Positions 42,834 to 52,332 are shown, numbered from the stretch's first letter. The stretch is DNA of 64,000 nt from Candidatus Cryptobacteroides onthequi (GCA_018066125.1 JAGHSA010000027.1:1-64000), one strand, 5' to 3'. Program-made: numbers and translations. The notes: a model not told the origin generated them from the letters alone.

Positions 42834-45800
42834 CTACAGTGTTACTTTGACACTTTTGTCTTTTATGATAATCTCAAATACGCCTGGTTCAAGTACCCTC
42901 TTGCCTGTCCTATCCACAAAGCTGAGATCTCTCATAGGATCGAGACAGAACGTGAAGGTCCTGGTCTCACCGGCCTTGATGACTTCCTTGCTGAATGCCT
43001 TGAGTTCCTTGACTGGGCGTGCGATAGAGCAGGCCGGGTCTCTTACATAGAGCATGACAGTCTCCATTCCGTCCACAGGACCTGAATTCTTTACATTGAC
43101 GGAGACTTTCAGAGGCTTTTCCACATGCACTGTGTCGGATGAGACGCTAAGGTCGGAATACTCATATGTGGTATAGCTCAGACCATCTCCAAACCAGTAG
43201 AGAGGTTCGCTACTCATATCCTTGTAGATGCCCTGGGTGCCGTTTCTGCCGCTGTGACGTCGGTTGTAGTAAATAGGAATCTGCCCCGTCGAGGCTGGGA
43301 ATGTGACAGGCAGGCGGCCCGATGGATTGTGGCGACCGCTGATGATGCCGGCCACTGCATTACCTGCGGTTGTGCCAGGCATCCATATCTCCAGAATGGC
43401 GTCAGCAAGCGGCTCGACCTCAGACAGGTCATTTGGACGTCCGCTTGCCACTAGGACGACTATCTTTTTGCCTGTGGCTTTGATATCCTTCAGAAGCTGT
43501 ATCTGAGCGGCAGGGATGGCAATGGTGGTGCGGGATGTGTTTTCACCGGTCCAGCCTGATTTCTCTCCGACTGTCATCACGACAACATTCGATCTCTCTG
43601 CCGCATACACCGCTTCAGCGGCTGCTCCGGCATCATATTCATCGATTTCACAGCCTTGAGAGACCAGTATCTCGGCTCTTCCCTTGAATTCTTTCCTAAA
43701 ACCGTCTGCCAGAGTGACGACGTCCGTGTATTCTCCGCGACCGCACCAGTTGCCCATGAGCTCTTTCTGTGTGGTAGCATGTGGTCCGATGAGAGCGATG
43801 GAAGATACGTCAGAGAGAGGGAGTACGCCATCGTTTTTGAGTAGGACCATCGATTCGGTCGCCAGGCGCTCTGCTGCCGCCATAGCATCAGGCTGCAAGT
43901 ATATCTGCGATGCAGTAAGTATCCTGGCATATGGTCTTTCAAATAGCCCGAGACGGAATTTTATCCTCAGAACTCTTCTCACGCTGTCATCGATCAGGCG
44001 CTCTGAAATCTTGCCCTCATGCACTAGCTCTGCCATATGTTTTCGATAGATGTCATCTACCATGTCCATGTCAAGTCCGGCATTAAAGGCCAGCTCTGCA
44101 GCCTGCTTCTCGTCGCTTGCCATGCCTTGGGATATGAGTTGTTTGATGGCATCCCAGTCCGAGACGATAAATCCGTCAAATCCCCACATTTCCTTGAGGA
44201 CTTCAGTCATCGTATAGTGATTTGCAGAGGCCGGTATGCCGCTTATAGTGTTGAAAGAACTCATCAGAGTGCAGGCACCGGCTTCGACTCCAGCCTTGAA
44301 AGGTGGGAAGTATGTGTCCCATAGTGTCTGGTCAGATATCTCCGTATATACATAGTCTCTTCCGGCCTCAGAAGCGGCATAGCCTACAAAGTGTTTGAGG
44401 CAGGCTGCGATAGTGCCCTCTTTTGAGAGATCCTCTCCCTGATAGCCTCGCACTGCGGCCTGGCACATTACGGAAGCGAGGTGTGGATCTTCTCCATAGC
44501 CCTCCATGATGCGTCCCCAGCGAGGGTCGTGCGCCACGTCCACCATAGGCGAGAAGGTCCAGTCTACCCCGCACGCAGAGGCTTCGCGTGCCGCGAATGA
44601 GCACATCTCCTGCACGAGTCCGGGATTCCAGCTTGCGGCATTTGCTATAGGTACGGGAGCGATGGTCTTGTATCCGTGGATGACGTCGTGTCCAAACAGC
44701 ATAGGAATGCCAAGGCGTGATTCTTCCATACATCTCTTTTGCATGGCGTTTCTCAGTATGGCATCATCCCCAAAATAGATTACAGATCCGGCTTCAGCGG
44801 GAACTTTGGACACAGTCTCTCCCAGATTGTTTTCGATATTGTTATTGCCGAGAGTGTACTGGTTGAGCTGGAGTATCTTCTCCTCGAGGGTCATGCGGGA
44901 GAGGAGGTCTTCCACACGCAGCTCAATCGGGGCATCAGCGACTTTGTACAGTGGTGTTTCTTTGACAAGGGCTACTGTGTCTATATTCTTCTGAGTGCTG
45001 GCCTTACCAGCACTGTATTCTGCTTTTTTTGCAGCGTAGAAGTCGTGTATGATGTACCAGGCTTTCTTGCGCTGGCCCTTGTCCGACAGGAGTCCCTTGC
45101 GATTCCATCCATCCTGATTGGTCGGGTGGAAACGGAACGGAGAGCGGAAGTCATAGAGTATCCATGGGGAGATGCCTGCGAGATTTGGTATCTGAGAAAA
45201 CATCTTGAGATTCTTTCTGAAAAGCTCGGCTTGGTAATCCTCCGACCACGAGCTTGCCATGTCCGCATCGCCGTGACGTCCATACAGAGCCTCGCATCCA
45301 AACTCTGAGATAATTACAGGTTTTCCCCTTGCCACATTCCATCTGCATTCCTCAGGTGCGCAAGGCCATGGTGCATACCATCCCATGTATTTGTTGAATG
45401 AAACGACGTCTAGATCCCAGATGAGGTCGTCCTCGATGCGGAACTCTCCATGTTCCTTTATGTAATAGACATTGTCGAATGCGGCTGTATAGAGCCTCGT
45501 CGAATCGATGCTGCGGGCAAAGTTGAGCTCCTTGCGCAGGAATGCGTTGCGTGCCGGTGACGGGCGTGTCTCATTTGCGATGCCCCAGAATCCTACGGCG
45601 CAACGGTTTTTGTCGCGGTATATCATTTCCGAAAACATGGTGAGAGCCTTGTCCATGGTGGCCTCGTTGCTGAAATCGATGCCCTGCCATACTGGAATCT
45701 CCTGCCAGAGTACTATCCCCATCTTTTCTGCCAGCCTGACTGTGTGCTCATTCTGAGGGTAGTGCGCGAGCCGTACCATGTTTGCTCCAAGCGCCTTGAC

Positions 45801-46847
45801 CTCTGATAGCAGCATCATTGCATCATTTTCTGTGCAGGCACGTCCCATGCGCTGTGCAATTTCCTCATGGAATGAGATGCAGCACATGAATGTATTCTGA
45901 CCGTTGATGAGTATCTTTTCGCCGTCGACGGCGATGTTTCGAAAACCTATGGACTCGGACACCTTGTCTCCTCCGTTGTAGCTGAGGGTTACGTCATAGA
46001 GTTTTGGCATGTCTGGGGACCAGCGCTGCAGGCGGCGCACCTTGACGGATGCCTTTCCACGACCGTCCTGATCAAGTGATATGCTCTGATGCACCTTTAG
46101 TTCAGGGATGTCAAGCATTACATACGAGCCTGCAGGTACTGTCTCGGACATGGAGACGGATACATTTATGATATCCTCCTTGTGCCTGTCCAGTTGGACC
46201 ATATAGTCCTTGATAAAAATGGACGGAGTCCTTATCAGCATGACGTCGCGGGTGATGCCTCCATAGCTCCACCAGTCAAATGCCATTGCAGGAATGGCAT
46301 CAGGGCGCCGACGATTGCTTACCTCCACTACCAGGAAATTGTCCTTGTCCATGACCTTGTCCGTAATCTCAATCTGGAAAGGGGTAAAGCCTCCGTCATG
46401 GTCAGCAATCTTGTTCCCATTGAGGTAGATGGTGCAGAACTGGCTGACACCCCCGAAATAGAGGAAGAGTCTCTCTCCCGGCACTTGGTTTCCTGCATCG
46501 AAATGTCTTGCGTACCATACCGTGCCTTCATAATACTGCAGCTGAGGTATCTGGCTGTTGAAATCGCCAGGGACATCCAGAGTCAGACCGTTTTCCCATG
46601 AGTACTCATAAAACTGGGCAGGGTCTGTGACCTTGTGGTTGAGCCACATCTGTTTTCCTCGTCCCTGGTCAAACAAGTCTATTATGGCGTTCCACTTGCC
46701 GTTGAGGAGGCTGATGTCGCGGCCATATGCGTTCTGTATGAGGTCCGGAATAAGTTCTTGCTCTGACGCGAGTACAGTGTGTGCTGAAATGATTGAGAAG
46801 AGAAGGCTGAGGAAAATTGTCAGCATTTGTTTTGTTTTATTCTGCAT
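42834..46847 (-). CDS. Two-enzyme fusion: GH2 followed by GH3
   Basis: The 1337-residue exported protein has a signal peptide (ending TVLAS). Residues about 25-625 are a GH2 enzyme: sugar-binding jelly roll, Ig-like domain and TIM barrel with acid/base Glu426 in WGIANETRP and nucleophile Glu515 in VIISEFGCEA. Residues about 650-1337 are a complete GH3: IELRVEDLLSRMTLEEKI, FSPMVDVAHDPRWGR, KHFVGYAASEAGRD, the nucleophile Asp897 in GFIVSDWDAI, the alpha/beta sandwich domain and a C-terminal Fn3-like domain. GH2 and GH3 are both beta-acting families (beta-galactosidase/glucuronidase-like and beta-glucosidase/xylosidase-like). Its start overlaps the end of the sensor gene by 11 bp, so the two are coupled. 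The start at 46847 is chosen for the signal peptide. Confidence 0.9.
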   Translation of the reverse strand: MQNKTKQMLTIFLSLLFSIISAHTVLASEQELIPDLIQNAYGRDISLLNGKWNAIIDLFDQGRGKQMWLNHKVTDPAQFYEYSWENGLTLDVPGDFNSQIPQLQYYEGTVWYARHFDAGNQVPGERLFLYFGGVSQFCTIYLNGNKIADHDGGFTPFQIEITDKVMDKDNFLVVEVSNRRRPDAIPAMAFDWWSYGGITRDVMLIRTPSIFIKDYMVQLDRHKEDIINVSVSMSETVPAGSYVMLDIPELKVHQSISLDQDGRGKASVKVRRLQRWSPDMPKLYDVTLSYNGGDKVSESIGFRNIAVDGEKILINGQNTFMCCISFHEEIAQRMGRACTENDAMMLLSEVKALGANMVRLAHYPQNEHTVRLAEKMGIVLWQEIPVWQGIDFSNEATMDKALTMFSEMIYRDKNRCAVGFWGIANETRPSPARNAFLRKELNFARSIDSTRLYTAAFDNVYYIKEHGEFRIEDDLIWDLDVVSFNKYMGWYAPWPCAPEECRWNVARGKPVIISEFGCEALYGRHGDADMASSWSEDYQAELFRKNLKMFSQIPNLAGISPWILYDFRSPFRFHPTNQDGWNRKGLLSDKGQRKKAWYIIHDFYAAKKAEYSAGKASTQKNIDTVALVKETPLYKVADAPIELRVEDLLSRMTLEEKILQLNQYTLGNNNIENNLGETVSKVPAEAGSVIYFGDDAILRNAMQKRCMEESRLGIPMLFGHDVIHGYKTIAPVPIANAASWNPGLVQEMCSFAAREASACGVDWTFSPMVDVAHDPRWGRIMEGYGEDPHLASVMCQAAVRGYQGEDLSKEGTIAACLKHFVGYAASEAGRDYVYTEISDQTLWDTYFPPFKAGVEAGACTLMSSFNTISGIPASANHYTMTEVLKEMWGFDGFIVSDWDAIKQLISQGMASDEKQAAELAFNAGLDMDMVDDIYRKHMAELVHEGKISERLIDDSVRRVLRIKFRLGLFERPYARILTASQIYLQPDAMAAAERLATESMVLLKNDGVLPLSDVSSIALIGPHATTQKELMGNWCGRGEYTDVVTLADGFRKEFKGRAEILVSQGCEIDEYDAGAAAEAVYAAERSNVVVMTVGEKSGWTGENTSRTTIAIPAAQIQLLKDIKATGKKIVVLVASGRPNDLSEVEPLADAILEIWMPGTTAGNAVAGIISGRHNPSGRLPVTFPASTGQIPIYYNRRHSGRNGTQGIYKDMSSEPLYWFGDGLSYTTYEYSDLSVSSDTVHVEKPLKVSVNVKNSGPVDGMETVMLYVRDPACSIARPVKELKAFSKEVIKAGETRTFTFCLDPMRDLSFVDRTGKRVLEPGVFEIIIKDKSVKVTL

Positions 46848-49800
46848 CTTTTTTCTGTTTGAAGTCCGTAGGGGAGACACCGAAATGGCGTTTAAAGCAT
46901 ACGCTGAAGTATTTCGGGTTGGCGAATCCTGTCATTGTAGATATTTCGGCAACGGTATATTCGCTTTCTCTGAGCAGCTGACCAGCTCTCTTGAGGCGTA
47001 TGTCGAGTATGAATTTCTTTATGGACATACCTGTAAGGTCATTAATCTTCTGGTATAGTTTGGTTCGTCCTATCGCCATGTCAGAGACAAACTCCTCCAC
47101 GTCATAAAACTCATTATCATAGTTTTGTTCTACCAGTGCCACTGCCTTCTTGATAAGTTCCTCGTCCATGGATGTAGACACAATCTTTGACGGCTCAGCC
47201 ACAAATCGTTTGCTGTAGAGCTCCTTAAGACGGTTCTGATTTTTGATGAGGTTGGAAATCTGCATGAGCAGAAAATCCATATCCACCGGTTTGTCCAGGA
47301 ATACGTTGGCGCCACTTTCGAGTGCCTCAATCTTTGCCGTGGCATTCTCGCCTACGGCAGACAGCGCAATGATAGGGATATGAGAAGTCTTGATCTCTGA
47401 GCGTAAATCACGGCAGAGTTCAAACCCGCTCTTCCCTGGCATGAGGAGATCCGTGATGATGATGTCTGGCAGAATCTTTTCCGCCTTTGCCTTGCCATCC
47501 TGCCCATTGGCGGCAGTGTAGGTGTTATAGTGTTTTGACAGTCTCTGATCCATGTAGCTTCTGAGCTGGGCATCGTCTTCGATGACAAGTATGTTGTAAG
47601 TCTTGCGGCTTCCCTGCCCAGACTCCATCTCCATTTCAGCTATTTCGCTGATCATAGCGTCGATTTCGGCATCTGCATAGTCATAGAGCTCATTGACCTC
47701 CGCTTCAGGAGCGAAGTCATCTGTCGCAGATGGAGTGAATGGCAATATGACTGTGAAGCTTACCTTGTTGTCTGATGAGGACACACTGATATTTCCGCCA
47801 AGATCATCAACGATGGCTCGTACCAGAGCCAGTCCTAGACCTGTGTGGGATTCAAACTCCTGCCTTGTCTTGCCTTCATTGTTGAATGGCTCAAAGATAG
47901 ACTGGAATTTGCTCTCAGGAATCTCACTGCCAGAGTTGGTGACGGTGAAACTGAGCCACTGAGTGTCCGGAACTCCGTCAGAAGATCCGGAATTGGTCGC
48001 CTGAGCATAGGGAGAAATCCTGACACCGACATATCCGTCATCCTCGCAGTATTTGATTGCATTGGAGAACAGGTTGGTGAATACCTTCTCAACCATTTCC
48101 TTGTCAAAGCTGGCGTTCCAACTCTCCACCCATGGCAGAAACTCGGTCTCGATGCGTTTCTTGCCTGCGTAGAATTCGAAGAGAGAGAAAATGCTTCCTA
48201 CAAATCTGACGAGGTCTCCAGGAGTGTTGTTGTGGGGTCTCTTCACCGTCTCAATCTGTCTGAACTGAAGCAACTGTGTGAGCATTCGCTGCACTCTGGA
48301 TATATTTTTCTGCATCATCGCGACAAGATTGTGGTATGGCGCATCCTGCGGAATCTGCTGCTCAAGATGTTTGAGAGGGTCTATGACAAGAGAGAGAGGC
48401 GTCTTGAGATCGTGGGATATGCTTGTGAAGAATTCATTCCTGGCACGGTTCATCTCCTCAAGCTGAAGTTTTTTCTCCACTTCCAGTTTAAGCTGCTGCT
48501 CAAGCATCTTTCTCCGCGTCATGTAAGACCATAGCCCTAGTACGGTCAGGACGATGAATACGAGGTATATCAGGTATGCCAGAGGAGAAAGCATAGGAGA
48601 TGGCTTGATGGTGAACGAAAGACCTGTCACCGTGTCTCCCCATAGGCCGATGTTATTGGCGGCTTTGACCTCAAATCTGTAGTGCCCCGGAGGCAAGTTG
48701 AGGAAACTGACGTGAGTCTGTCCCCGTGGCAGGTCATGCCATTCGCCAGAGAGACCTGTCATCCTGTAGGCAAACTCATTCTTTGAAGGCTCGAGGTAGC
48801 TGTTGGATGAAAAGCCGATGTCTATGTTGGATTGACGATGTGACAGTCGGATGGTAGATTTGCTGCCTTGTACGCCATATATGGCAGGGCTGCATTCCCT
48901 GGCATTGATGGAAAGATGTGTAAAGAATGCAGTCGGCTTCTGTGGGTTGCGATCCAGGAGGGAAGGGGTAAAAGTCATAAATCCCTCAGTACCTCCGAAT
49001 ATGAGTTTGCCACCGGAGCTGCAGAACGCAGCGCGGAGGTAATATGCTCCACACTCGCCTTCGCTGCCGTGGCGGGATTTTTCGATTGAGCCAGACTCTG
49101 GCCTATACACATACAATCCTTCGTCTGTGGTGATCCAGCAGTCACCGTCCTCTGCCTGTACGATGGCAAATACGCGCAGACCATCCAGTCCGTTGCCTTC
49201 CGCATCCGTGAGTCGTCTGTATTCGCCGGAAGGCGTGAGCTCCATGACCCCTGCCCCGAATGTGCCGAAAAGGATGCGTCCGTCCTTCAAGTGGCAGCAT
49301 GAGCGGAGCTCGTCTCCCAAAGGGAAGCCACTGCCGGCAGAATGGCAGTCGACGATGTCCATGCTGTCTGGGTCAAGCACTTTCACGCCTGAGTGTGTAA
49401 CAAGCCACAGCATGCCATCCTGACCAGAGAAAAGAGTCTCGACCCTCAGCTTGATCGGGGCACCTTCGCTGTCGCGGAATGAGACTTTGGATACGTGTCC
49501 TGTAGATTTTTCCCAGTACATGAGATCCGAGTCAGGATTGGCCAGCCAAAGTCCGCGGTCTCCGTCAAACTCGAAGTCATAGATGGAGAGTGGCTTGTGA
49601 GAGACAGGGTCCATGACACGGAGGTCGCGGACTGCTCCGGTGCGGACATCCACGATACTCACGCCCCCGTTAAAGGCAGCCACATACAGTTTGTCATCCT
49701 GATATTTCAGGGACTTGATCAGAGGACTTGGGAGTGCCGGAGACAAAGCCTGCCCAAGTAATGTGGGCCTGGAGTCGGAGATGTCCCAGCAACTGATGCC

Positions 49801-50931
49801 TCCACCCTCGGAGCCTACCCACAGGCGACCCTGGGAATCCTCTGCAAAAGCGCTGATAAGCGGATGGGTCAATCCAGTCGTCGATTTGTGGACAACAGAT
49901 ACGTCATTGTCATTGAATGACATGAAGGCAAGTTTTCCTCCGTAGGCGCCTATCCAGACACCCTCGTCAGGATCTTCGAATATAGACCAGACAGACTCGT
50001 TTGGCAGTGAATATGGGTCATTAATGTCAGTTTGTTTCCTGCTGGTCTTGCCAGAGTGGAGGTCATAAAAGACCAGCCCGGCCTGACTGGCTATCCAGAG
50101 TATGTCTTTCGGGTCCATATACAGCTGTTTGAGCAGATTCGGAGATTCTCCGCTATCTGGTCCCCAGAGGATAGTCTTGTCGCTTCCATCCTTGTTGCAT
50201 GAATATAGTCCGTAGCGCTCGGACAATACATACAGCTGATTTCCTGTGGCTATTACATCTGCAATCGGTACTGATTGGTCTCCTTGGCCATCGGGACATG
50301 TAAAAGTTCCTATGTGTTCAAAGTGGCCATCCATGACATCCAGCCGGCAGAGCTGCGCACCGGATGACAGATAGACATCGCTGCCAGAGACGTGGCAGTT
50401 GTATGGAGGTCGAAAATCCTGAAGATCACAGGGGTAGTGTCTGAGGTCTCCGTTATAACCTATGCAGACCAGAGTGTCATTGATTGTAAGCCATCCTGCT
50501 CCGGAAATGTCTGTTTCTGCAGCGTCAGTATTGCCGTGACAGCGAAGAGAAAAAGAATCTGAAGCCGTGTCGTAGACAAACAGTCCGCTGCTGGTAGAAA
50601 CGCAGAGCCCGACGGCAGGGATGTTGTTGACAGAACGGAAATATGGAGTCGGCTCCATTATGTGGACGGAGCGGAAGTGCTGCCCATCAAACATATACAG
50701 GGCATCGGTGCCTGTAAACCATATGCGTCCGACATCATCCTTGGCGATGCTGTTGATGCCGCCATAATATGATGTCTCCGGCATTTTGTGAAAGCGATAA
50801 GTCTCCGGTAAGACTTTGGAAACATCAGTCTTGGATCGCCCTGCAGGAATCGCGGCCTCTGATGGAAATACTCCCCCAAGGACGCAACTTATAGAGAAAG
50901 CAAGAAAAAAACGACGAAAACACCTATCCAT
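46837..50931 (-). CDS. Hybrid two-component system sensor/regulator
   Basis: The 1364-residue protein joins a whole two-component system in one chain. After a signal peptide come two seven-bladed propellers of Reg_prop repeats (for example GRIWFTGTDALYMFD, GRLWVGSEGGGISCWD), a Y_Y_Y domain (FLNLPPGHYRFEVKAANNIG) and a membrane segment near residue 790. The histidine kinase has phospho-acceptor His840 in FFTSISHDLKTPLS and an ATPase domain. A receiver follows with Asp1161 in IIITDLLMPGKSG, then a C-terminal AraC-type HTH. Such proteins sense an oligosaccharide in the periplasm and activate their polysaccharide locus. A TATATTTG -7 element lies at 50956-50963. It probably controls both the GH2-GH3 gene and susC. 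Confidence 0.97.
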   Translation of the reverse strand: MDRCFRRFFLAFSISCVLGGVFPSEAAIPAGRSKTDVSKVLPETYRFHKMPETSYYGGINSIAKDDVGRIWFTGTDALYMFDGQHFRSVHIMEPTPYFRSVNNIPAVGLCVSTSSGLFVYDTASDSFSLRCHGNTDAAETDISGAGWLTINDTLVCIGYNGDLRHYPCDLQDFRPPYNCHVSGSDVYLSSGAQLCRLDVMDGHFEHIGTFTCPDGQGDQSVPIADVIATGNQLYVLSERYGLYSCNKDGSDKTILWGPDSGESPNLLKQLYMDPKDILWIASQAGLVFYDLHSGKTSRKQTDINDPYSLPNESVWSIFEDPDEGVWIGAYGGKLAFMSFNDNDVSVVHKSTTGLTHPLISAFAEDSQGRLWVGSEGGGISCWDISDSRPTLLGQALSPALPSPLIKSLKYQDDKLYVAAFNGGVSIVDVRTGAVRDLRVMDPVSHKPLSIYDFEFDGDRGLWLANPDSDLMYWEKSTGHVSKVSFRDSEGAPIKLRVETLFSGQDGMLWLVTHSGVKVLDPDSMDIVDCHSAGSGFPLGDELRSCCHLKDGRILFGTFGAGVMELTPSGEYRRLTDAEGNGLDGLRVFAIVQAEDGDCWITTDEGLYVYRPESGSIEKSRHGSEGECGAYYLRAAFCSSGGKLIFGGTEGFMTFTPSLLDRNPQKPTAFFTHLSINARECSPAIYGVQGSKSTIRLSHRQSNIDIGFSSNSYLEPSKNEFAYRMTGLSGEWHDLPRGQTHVSFLNLPPGHYRFEVKAANNIGLWGDTVTGLSFTIKPSPMLSPLAYLIYLVFIVLTVLGLWSYMTRRKMLEQQLKLEVEKKLQLEEMNRARNEFFTSISHDLKTPLSLVIDPLKHLEQQIPQDAPYHNLVAMMQKNISRVQRMLTQLLQFRQIETVKRPHNNTPGDLVRFVGSIFSLFEFYAGKKRIETEFLPWVESWNASFDKEMVEKVFTNLFSNAIKYCEDDGYVGVRISPYAQATNSGSSDGVPDTQWLSFTVTNSGSEIPESKFQSIFEPFNNEGKTRQEFESHTGLGLALVRAIVDDLGGNISVSSSDNKVSFTVILPFTPSATDDFAPEAEVNELYDYADAEIDAMISEIAEMEMESGQGSRKTYNILVIEDDAQLRSYMDQRLSKHYNTYTAANGQDGKAKAEKILPDIIITDLLMPGKSGFELCRDLRSEIKTSHIPIIALSAVGENATAKIEALESGANVFLDKPVDMDFLLMQISNLIKNQNRLKELYSKRFVAEPSKIVSTSMDEELIKKAVALVEQNYDNEFYDVEEFVSDMAIGRTKLYQKINDLTGMSIKKFILDIRLKRAGQLLRESEYTVAEISTMTGFANPKYFSVCFKRHFGVSPTDFKQKKDAE

Positions 50932-51365
50932 GGTACATTTACAGTTGCTTCTCTACAAATATAGATAAACCTATCCGTACATATTTCCTTGGTTCTTCCG
51001 CTTTTGGTTTCATTTTGTACATTCTCAGAAGCGTATCCGCCGTTGCGTGCCATATGTACAGTAATCGCTTGAGAGCTGTCAGTCTCTGATTTGATATGGC
51101 GGAAATCCATGCCGCTCTTGTCTTCTATCGGTCTGTCTACATATAAAGACATGAGCCAAGTCTTGCCCTCTGCGAGGAAACCATAAGTTATTTAGTGATT
51201 ATATAATCCCCAATGTCCTCCCCGCCTGAAATTTCCCGTTGCTTTTGATAGAAAACCACAGTTTGTAACGGCGGTTAAAGATGATGAGCTAATTGACCGT
51301 AAGTCGACAGCGCTCAGATCTGACCGCCGTCATCTTTGCCTATGCCTGCAGGCAGGACGGGGTAC
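50932..51365. other. Intergenic region upstream of the hybrid sensor
   Basis: The first 35 bases hold the likely -7 element of the sensor gene (TATATTTG on the minus strand at 50956-50963). A minus-strand frame of 87 codons (50889-51152) overlaps the sensor gene and has no recognisable motif; I do not call it. The stretch 51190-51360 has a small GCCTGCAGGC palindrome near 51340 but no gene or RNA that I recognise. Confidence 0.5.
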
Positions 51366-51397
51366 AAAAAAAGCCACCCGACGTAGCGGATAGCGGC
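51366..51397 (-). terminator. Terminator-like hairpin, minus strand, downstream of tRNA-Met
   Basis: On the minus strand GCCGCT, TCCG, a short loop, CGG and GGTGGC are followed by seven T. It lies about 160 bp downstream of tRNA-Met in the direction of transcription, so it could end the tRNA transcript. It shares its plan with 33048-33079. Confidence 0.6.
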
Positions 51398-51460
51398 ATA
51401 TGGTGGATTTCTGGTGACGCTTTCACTTGTATCGTAATCGCGTCTATTTTAATAAGCGCT

Positions 51461-51552
51461 CATCAGAGCGCCGGCCGGGCCGTGACTTTGCGTAAGCAAA
51501 GTTGGAAAGGCGCAAAGGCCGCGGGGGCGTTATGGGGCAGAGCCCCATCAAA
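51461..51552. repeat. Diverged hairpin repeat beside the tRNA genes
   Basis: Contains ACTTTGC-GTAA-GCAAAGT followed by TGGAAAGGCGC, and later a GGGGC...GCCCC hairpin. This is the same order of elements as in the repeat at 13798-14032 (CTTTTG...CAAAAG, CGGAAAGGCAC, GGGGGC...GCCCCC), but the bases differ. It ends 4 bp from the 3' end of tRNA-Met. Confidence 0.65.
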
Positions 51553-51556
51553 TCAG

Positions 51557-51630
51557 TAGCGGGAGTGGGTCACGATCCCACGACCTCCGGATTATGAATC
51601 CGACGCTCTAGCCAGCTGAGCTACCCCGCC
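51557..51630 (-). tRNA. tRNA-Met (CAT anticodon)
   Basis: The 74-nt sequence folds as a cloverleaf: acceptor GGCGGGG with TCCCGCT (G-T pairs at both ends), D arm GCTC/GAGC, anticodon stem around TTCATAA, and T stem GTGGG/CCCAC. The CAT anticodon and overall sequence fit an elongator methionine tRNA. An isoleucine tRNA with modified C34 is the alternative. CCA is not encoded. The T loop reads ATCGTGA instead of the usual TTCGANT. Confidence 0.92.
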
Positions 51631-51646
51631 ATCATTGGGTTTTCTC

Positions 51647-51675
51647 AAAAAAAGCAGCAATTGAGCTGCTTCTTT
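51647..51675 (-). terminator. Intrinsic terminator between tRNA-Gln and tRNA-Met
   Basis: On the minus strand AGCAGC, a TCAATT loop and GCTGCT are followed by a run of T. It follows tRNA-Gln by about 6 bp, so tRNA-Met would depend on read-through or RNA processing. Confidence 0.7.
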
Positions 51676-51680
51676 GATAG

Positions 51681-51751
51681 TTGAGATAGAAGGACTCGAA
51701 CCCTCACTGACAGAGCCAGAATCTGTAGTGCTACCATTACACCATATCTCA
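51681..51751 (-). tRNA. tRNA-Gln (CTG anticodon)
   Basis: The 71-nt sequence folds with acceptor TGAGATA/TATCTCA, discriminator A, the D-arm segment TGGTGTAATGGTAGCAC typical of glutamine tRNAs, an anticodon stem ACAGA/TCTGT around TTCTGGC (anticodon CTG), and T stem GAGGG/CCTTC with the standard loop TTCGAGT. CCA is not encoded. A promoter with TTG-N19-TACCTTTG lies upstream. Confidence 0.94.
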
Positions 51752-51780
51752 ATGTCATAATCCCGAGCGAATCGGGAATG

Positions 51781-51810
51781 CAAAGGTACAACTCTTTTGT
51801 TAAATTCCAA
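51781..51810 (-). promoter_or_regulatory. Promoter of the tRNA-Gln/tRNA-Met unit
   Basis: On the minus strand TTG (51810-51808), a 19-bp spacer and TACCTTTG (51788-51781) match the Bacteroidota consensus TTG-N19-TAnnTTTG. A small CCCGA...TCGGG hairpin lies between the promoter and the tRNA. Confidence 0.75.
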
Positions 51811-51843
51811 TAGATTGTGCGGAAAAAAACAAAAAGATTGTGA

Positions 51844-52332
51844 TTATCCGAGATTGCTGAACACCAGAGCACTCGCCCAGACCTCGCATCCTTCTTTTCT
51901 GCCCACAAATCCCAGCTTCTCAGTAGTGGTCGCCTTCACGGACACGCGGCTGACCTCGATGCCCATCACGGAAGCCAGACTCTGTCTCATGTCCTGGATG
52001 AGATACCCTATCTTCGGCGCCTGGAGCGCGATGGTGACATCCACATTGGAGATCTCATAGCCCCTCTCTCTCACCATGGCGGTGACTTCCCTGAGCAGGA
52101 TCTTGGAGTCCACACCCTTCCACTTGTCGTCCGTGTCCGGGAAGTGATGTCCTATGTCTCCGAGAGCCAGCGCTCCGAGCAGGGCGTCGCACAGGGCGTG
52201 GATGGCCACGTCTCCGTCGCTGTGTGCAACGAACCCTACCGGGCTGTCCTTCACTTCCACTCCGCAAAGCCACATCCTCAGCCCTTCGGCCATGGCGTGC
52301 ACGTCATATCCCTGTCCTGTTCTGATGTCCAT
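51844..52332 (-). CDS. ispF: 2-C-methyl-D-erythritol 2,4-cyclodiphosphate synthase
   Basis: IspF closes the cyclodiphosphate ring in the MEP pathway of isoprenoid synthesis. The 162-residue protein has the metal-binding start GQGYDVHAM, the AHSDGDVAIHALCDALLGA signature, the DIGHHFPDTD segment and the late VSVKATTTEKLGFVGR block. It is full length for the family. A longer frame reaches 52350, but the ATG at 52332 starts the homologous region. It is a single gene, divergent from the mutL operon. Confidence 0.96.
   Translation of the reverse strand: MDIRTGQGYDVHAMAEGLRMWLCGVEVKDSPVGFVAHSDGDVAIHALCDALLGALALGDIGHHFPDTDDKWKGVDSKILLREVTAMVRERGYEISNVDVTIALQAPKIGYLIQDMRQSLASVMGIEVSRVSVKATTTEKLGFVGRKEGCEVWASALVFSNLG

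Noticed and set aside
50889..51152. 87-codon minus-strand frame upstream of the hybrid sensor
   Set aside because: It overlaps the sensor start and its -7 element and shows no motif; I keep it as intergenic.
33048..51552. Integrative element with tRNA attachment site
   Set aside because: No integrase, relaxase or exact tRNA 3' duplication is present; only related hairpins flank the locus.
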